From the NCBI GenBank assembly GCA_021739635.1, contig JAIPBH010000001.1, positions 231,209 to 295,208 of the forward strand: 64,000 nucleotides of DNA, read 5' to 3'. Shown one piece after another: positions 61,732 to 64,000 of the stretch (position 1 is its first letter; every line of letters starts with the position of its first letter). The notes under the pieces were generated by a model. The model had not been told where the DNA came from. It saw nothing but the letters and a program-made list of their open reading frames with translations, and ran no database searches. The translations under genes and the position numbers were made by a program. The stretch is from Flavobacteriaceae bacterium (GTDB lineage Bacteria; Bacteroidota; Bacteroidia; Flavobacteriales; Flavobacteriaceae).

Positions 61732-62973
61732 TTAGTTATAAATTAAATAGTTTGCTCTGGTTTTTTTAAAAGTATCTATGCCTTCTTTCCAAGTTTCTTT
61801 TATTTCGGTTTCAGATAATCCGGCTTCTATTTGTTCTTGTAATTTAGCGGTGCCAGCATGCTTGGTGAAATTTGCTTTATTGAATACTAAAGATTTATCT
61901 GTTGCGTTTTCATAAGCATTGATGACCCATTTCAATGACATATATTGAATGTGAGGTTCATTGCTTAAATCTTCACCATAACAAAGTTTGTCTTTATGTT
62001 TAGGGGCTTTAGCTCCTGGACTTTCTTTTGGTGTATAAGTAAATTTAAAAACCTCTTTATTAAGAAACGGTGCACCATATCTTTGAAACTGAAATTCAGT
62101 ACCACGACCTGCGTTTATATTAGTGCCTTCAAATAATCCTAAGCTTGGATACAAATTTATTGCTTGATCATTTGGAAGATTGGGTGAAGGCTTGATTGGT
62201 AAGCTATATGTAGTTTGGTGTGTATAATTTTTAATAGGAATAATAATTAGTTCACAGGTAATTCCATTGTTAAGCCATTTTTCTCCATTAATCATTTGTG
62301 CATATTCTCCTATAGTCATACCATGTACTAAAGGAATTGGATGCATACCCAAAAAGCTTTTGTTTTCTATTTCTAAAGTTGGTCCGTCAACATATTGCCC
62401 GTTTGGATTGGGTCTATCTAAAATTAACAAAGGAATTTTAGCTTCTGCACAGGCTTCCATAACGTAATGTAGTGAGGAAATATAGGTGTAAAAACGAACA
62501 CCAACATCTTGAATGTCAAAAATAACAATATCAATGTTTTTAAGTTGTTCAGGTTTAGGTTTTCTGTTATCGCCATGTAGTGATAAAATTGGCAGACCAG
62601 TTTTTGCATCTATACCATCTTTAACATGTTCTCCAGCATCTGCGTTTCCTCTAAAACCATGTTCAGGAGCAAATACTGTTTTAACATCTACTTTTAGAGA
62701 TAGTAGTGAATCAACCAAATGGGTATAAAGTCTTGTTTCTTTGCTCTCAGCTCTTAGTTCTCTAAAAATAATACTGGTTTGATTGGCAACAATACCAACC
62801 CTTTTCCCTTTTAATAAAGGTAAATAGGCTTCAATTTGGTTAGCTCCTACAATAGGCTCTGTTTTTTTAATTTTGATAGCTTCTTTATTTGTTCCACCAT
62901 TAGAAAAGTTTCCACAAGAAATCACCACAAAAAGAAATAATAAAACTGTATTTTTGAAAATATTAAATATCAT
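61732..62973 (-). CDS. DUF1343 (NamZ-type exo-beta-N-acetylmuramidase-like) lipoprotein
   Basis: 413-residue lipoprotein. ATG 62973 is chosen because it gives a clean signal with VISCG lipobox; the longer ORF up to 63207 only overlaps the divergent gene and is spurious. Motifs: RVGIVANQTSI, FAPEHGFRGNADAGEHV, DIQDVGVRFYTYISSLHYVMEA, LILDRPNPNGQYVDGP, and GRGTEFQFQRYGAPFL. The family includes NamZ, which removes MurNAc from the non-reducing end of peptidoglycan fragments. Precedes the serine hydrolase in the same direction. Its start is 6 bp from the start of the divergent permease gene. Confidence 0.88.
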   Translation of the reverse strand: MIFNIFKNTVLLFLFVVISCGNFSNGGTNKEAIKIKKTEPIVGANQIEAYLPLLKGKRVGIVANQTSIIFRELRAESKETRLYTHLVDSLLSLKVDVKTVFAPEHGFRGNADAGEHVKDGIDAKTGLPILSLHGDNRKPKPEQLKNIDIVIFDIQDVGVRFYTYISSLHYVMEACAEAKIPLLILDRPNPNGQYVDGPTLEIENKSFLGMHPIPLVHGMTIGEYAQMINGEKWLNNGITCELIIIPIKNYTHQTTYSLPIKPSPNLPNDQAINLYPSLGLFEGTNINAGRGTEFQFQRYGAPFLNKEVFKFTYTPKESPGAKAPKHKDKLCYGEDLSNEPHIQYMSLKWVINAYENATDKSLVFNKANFTKHAGTAKLQEQIEAGLSETEIKETWKEGIDTFKKTRANYLIYN

Positions 62974-62979
62974 ACTAAA

Positions 62980-64000
62980 TTGAATTACGAGTATTTTATA
63001 GCTAAACGTATTATTGGTAGTAAAGCGTATAAAAGTAGCATTTCGGCTCCAATAATAAAAATTGGTATTTCTGCTATTGCTATAGGTATTGTGGTGATGA
63101 TGATTGCTATTGCAACTGGTATTGGTTTGCAACAAAAAATTCGTGATAAAGTGGTGGCTTTCAACGGCCATGTTATTATCTCTAATTTTGATAGCAATAA
63201 TTCCCAAGAAAGTATTTTCCCAATTTCAACCAAACAAGATTTTTATCCAGAATTTAAATCGGTTGATGGCATTAAACATATCCAAGCTGTAGCAACAAGA
63301 TTTGGCGTAATAAGAACTGAAACTGATTTTGAAGGAGTGGTTTTAAAAGGTGTTGGATCTGATTACAGTTGGGATTATTTTAAAGATTTTTTGGTTGAAG
63401 GACGTTTGCCAGATTATTCTAAAAAGAGAAATCAAGAAGTTTTAATGTCTCAGTATATTGCTAACCGTTTAAAGTTTAATGTTGGAGACACATTTCAAAT
63501 GATATTTGCCAAAGATGATCCTGATAAATTACCAAATATCATTACTTATAACATTGTTGGAATTTATAATTCAGGTTTTCAAGATTTTGATGCAACTTAT
63601 GTTATTGGAGATATTCGTCATTTACAACGCATCAATAATTGGGAAGATAACCAAGTAGGCAGTTTTGAAGTTTTTATTAATGATTTCAACCAATTGCAAC
63701 AAAAAGGTGTTGAGATTTATAATAACACACCTTCAACATTCAATACACAAACCATTAGTGAAAAATATACTTCCATTTTTGAATGGATAAAAATATTTGA
63801 CAAAAACATCTATGGCATAATTGGTATCATGATTTTGGTTGCTGGCATTAATATGATAACGGCGTTGTTAGTTTTAATACTAGAACGTACCCAAATGATA
63901 GGAATTTTAAAAGCCTTAGGAAGCAATAATTGGAGTATTAGAAAACTGTTTTTATACAACGCCTCATATTTAATCCTTTTAGGATTATTCTGGGGAAATC
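62980..64000 (+). CDS. LolC/E- or FtsX-type ABC transporter permease (partial, 3' end outside window)
   Basis: 340 complete codons, open to the window edge. The start is TTG 62980, giving MNYEYFIAKRIIGS, the N-terminus expected of this Flavobacteriia permease family. Residues about 21-48 form transmembrane helix 1, a periplasmic domain (about 50-265) follows, and the last part has the second helix and the characteristic LILERTQMIGILKALGSNN loop of FtsX-domain permeases. LolCE-type permeases release lipoproteins from the inner membrane with LolD. There is no room for a normal promoter between it and the divergent DUF1343 gene. Two more helices and the stop are beyond the window. Confidence 0.85.
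   Translation, partial: MNYEYFIAKRIIGSKAYKSSISAPIIKIGISAIAIGIVVMMIAIATGIGLQQKIRDKVVAFNGHVIISNFDSNNSQESIFPISTKQDFYPEFKSVDGIKHIQAVATRFGVIRTETDFEGVVLKGVGSDYSWDYFKDFLVEGRLPDYSKKRNQEVLMSQYIANRLKFNVGDTFQMIFAKDDPDKLPNIITYNIVGIYNSGFQDFDATYVIGDIRHLQRINNWEDNQVGSFEVFINDFNQLQQKGVEIYNNTPSTFNTQTISEKYTSIFEWIKIFDKNIYGIIGIMILVAGINMITALLVLILERTQMIGILKALGSNNWSIRKLFLYNASYLILLGLFWGN

Noticed and set aside
62974-63207. 78-residue N-terminal extension of the DUF1343 protein
   Set aside because: It has no sensible composition (His/Asn/Ser runs), overlaps the start of the permease gene on the other strand, and would bury the lipoprotein signal that begins at ATG 62973.
1-64000. CRISPR arrays, insertion sequences, prophage, integrase or attachment sites
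   Set aside because: No regularly spaced direct repeats and no transposase, integrase or phage-like protein motifs were seen in any gene of the window.

Overview
The window looks like a chromosome segment of a Flavobacteriaceae-type Bacteroidetes. The evidence is AT-rich DNA, genes with almost no Shine-Dalgarno sequences, -7 boxes of the TAnnTTTG type, a SusC/SusD pair, and a tmRNA whose tag reads GENNYALAA. The enzyme content suggests a marine or algae/animal-associated lifestyle, but this is inference.

Region 1 (1-31430) is one long same-strand polysaccharide-utilisation-type locus aimed at protein N-glycans. It encodes three GH92 alpha-mannosidases (the first cut by the window edge), a GH20 beta-hexosaminidase, two GH29 alpha-fucosidases, a PNGase F-family amidase, a GH3 enzyme with a PA14 insert, a DUF4838/GH163-type candidate endo-beta-N-acetylglucosaminidase, an endonuclease/exonuclease/phosphatase-fold protein and a GH125 exo-alpha-1,6-mannosidase. 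A SusC/SusD uptake pair closes the locus, followed by a strong terminator. PNGase F and GH163 would release the glycan, GH29 would remove fucose, GH20 and possibly GH3 would remove beta-linked residues, GH92 and GH125 would dismantle the mannose core, and SusCD would import the oligosaccharides. Inside this locus (2723-10525) sits a tightly packed five-gene block resembling planctomycete-type secreted cytochrome systems: PSCyt1/DUF1549/DUF1553, DUF1501, an NHL-repeat protein, a lipoprotein, and a DUF2231-cytochrome c-LRR protein. Two of its proteins share the C-terminal discoidin-like module found on the GH20 and GH163 enzymes, which physically links the redox block to the glycan enzymes. This is the most unusual system in the window.

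Region 2 (31549-37476) has a large FG-GAP/UnbV secreted protein, a perfect 19-bp-stem terminator, a convergent vanadium-haloperoxidase/PAP2-family lipoprotein, the ssrA (tmRNA) gene on the minus strand, and a nested palindromic intergenic element just upstream of ssrA.

Region 3 (37477-44104) is housekeeping: a saccharopine/alanine dehydrogenase-like enzyme, a DUF1801 protein, an outer-membrane-type protein, kdsA, typA/bipA, a PnuC-like transporter and a 77-residue three-helix membrane protein.

Region 4 (44271-51186) is a cell-surface glycan cluster: two tandem Wzx-type flippases, three glycosyltransferases and an EptA-like sulfatase-fold transferase. Several of these genes start with TTG.

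Region 5 (51183-64000) has ftsE, a 1006-residue TPR protein paired with a plugless outer-membrane barrel, an amidohydrolase gene broken by two single-base frameshifts (both in homopolymers, so possibly sequencing errors), a SAM methyltransferase, a YkgJ-type cysteine-cluster protein, a sterol-desaturase-family protein, a beta-lactamase-fold serine hydrolase, a DUF1343 (NamZ-type) lipoprotein and the 5' part of a LolC/FtsX-type permease gene running off the window. The last two are divergent, with only 6 bp between their start codons.

All assignments come from reading motifs by eye; no database search was run.
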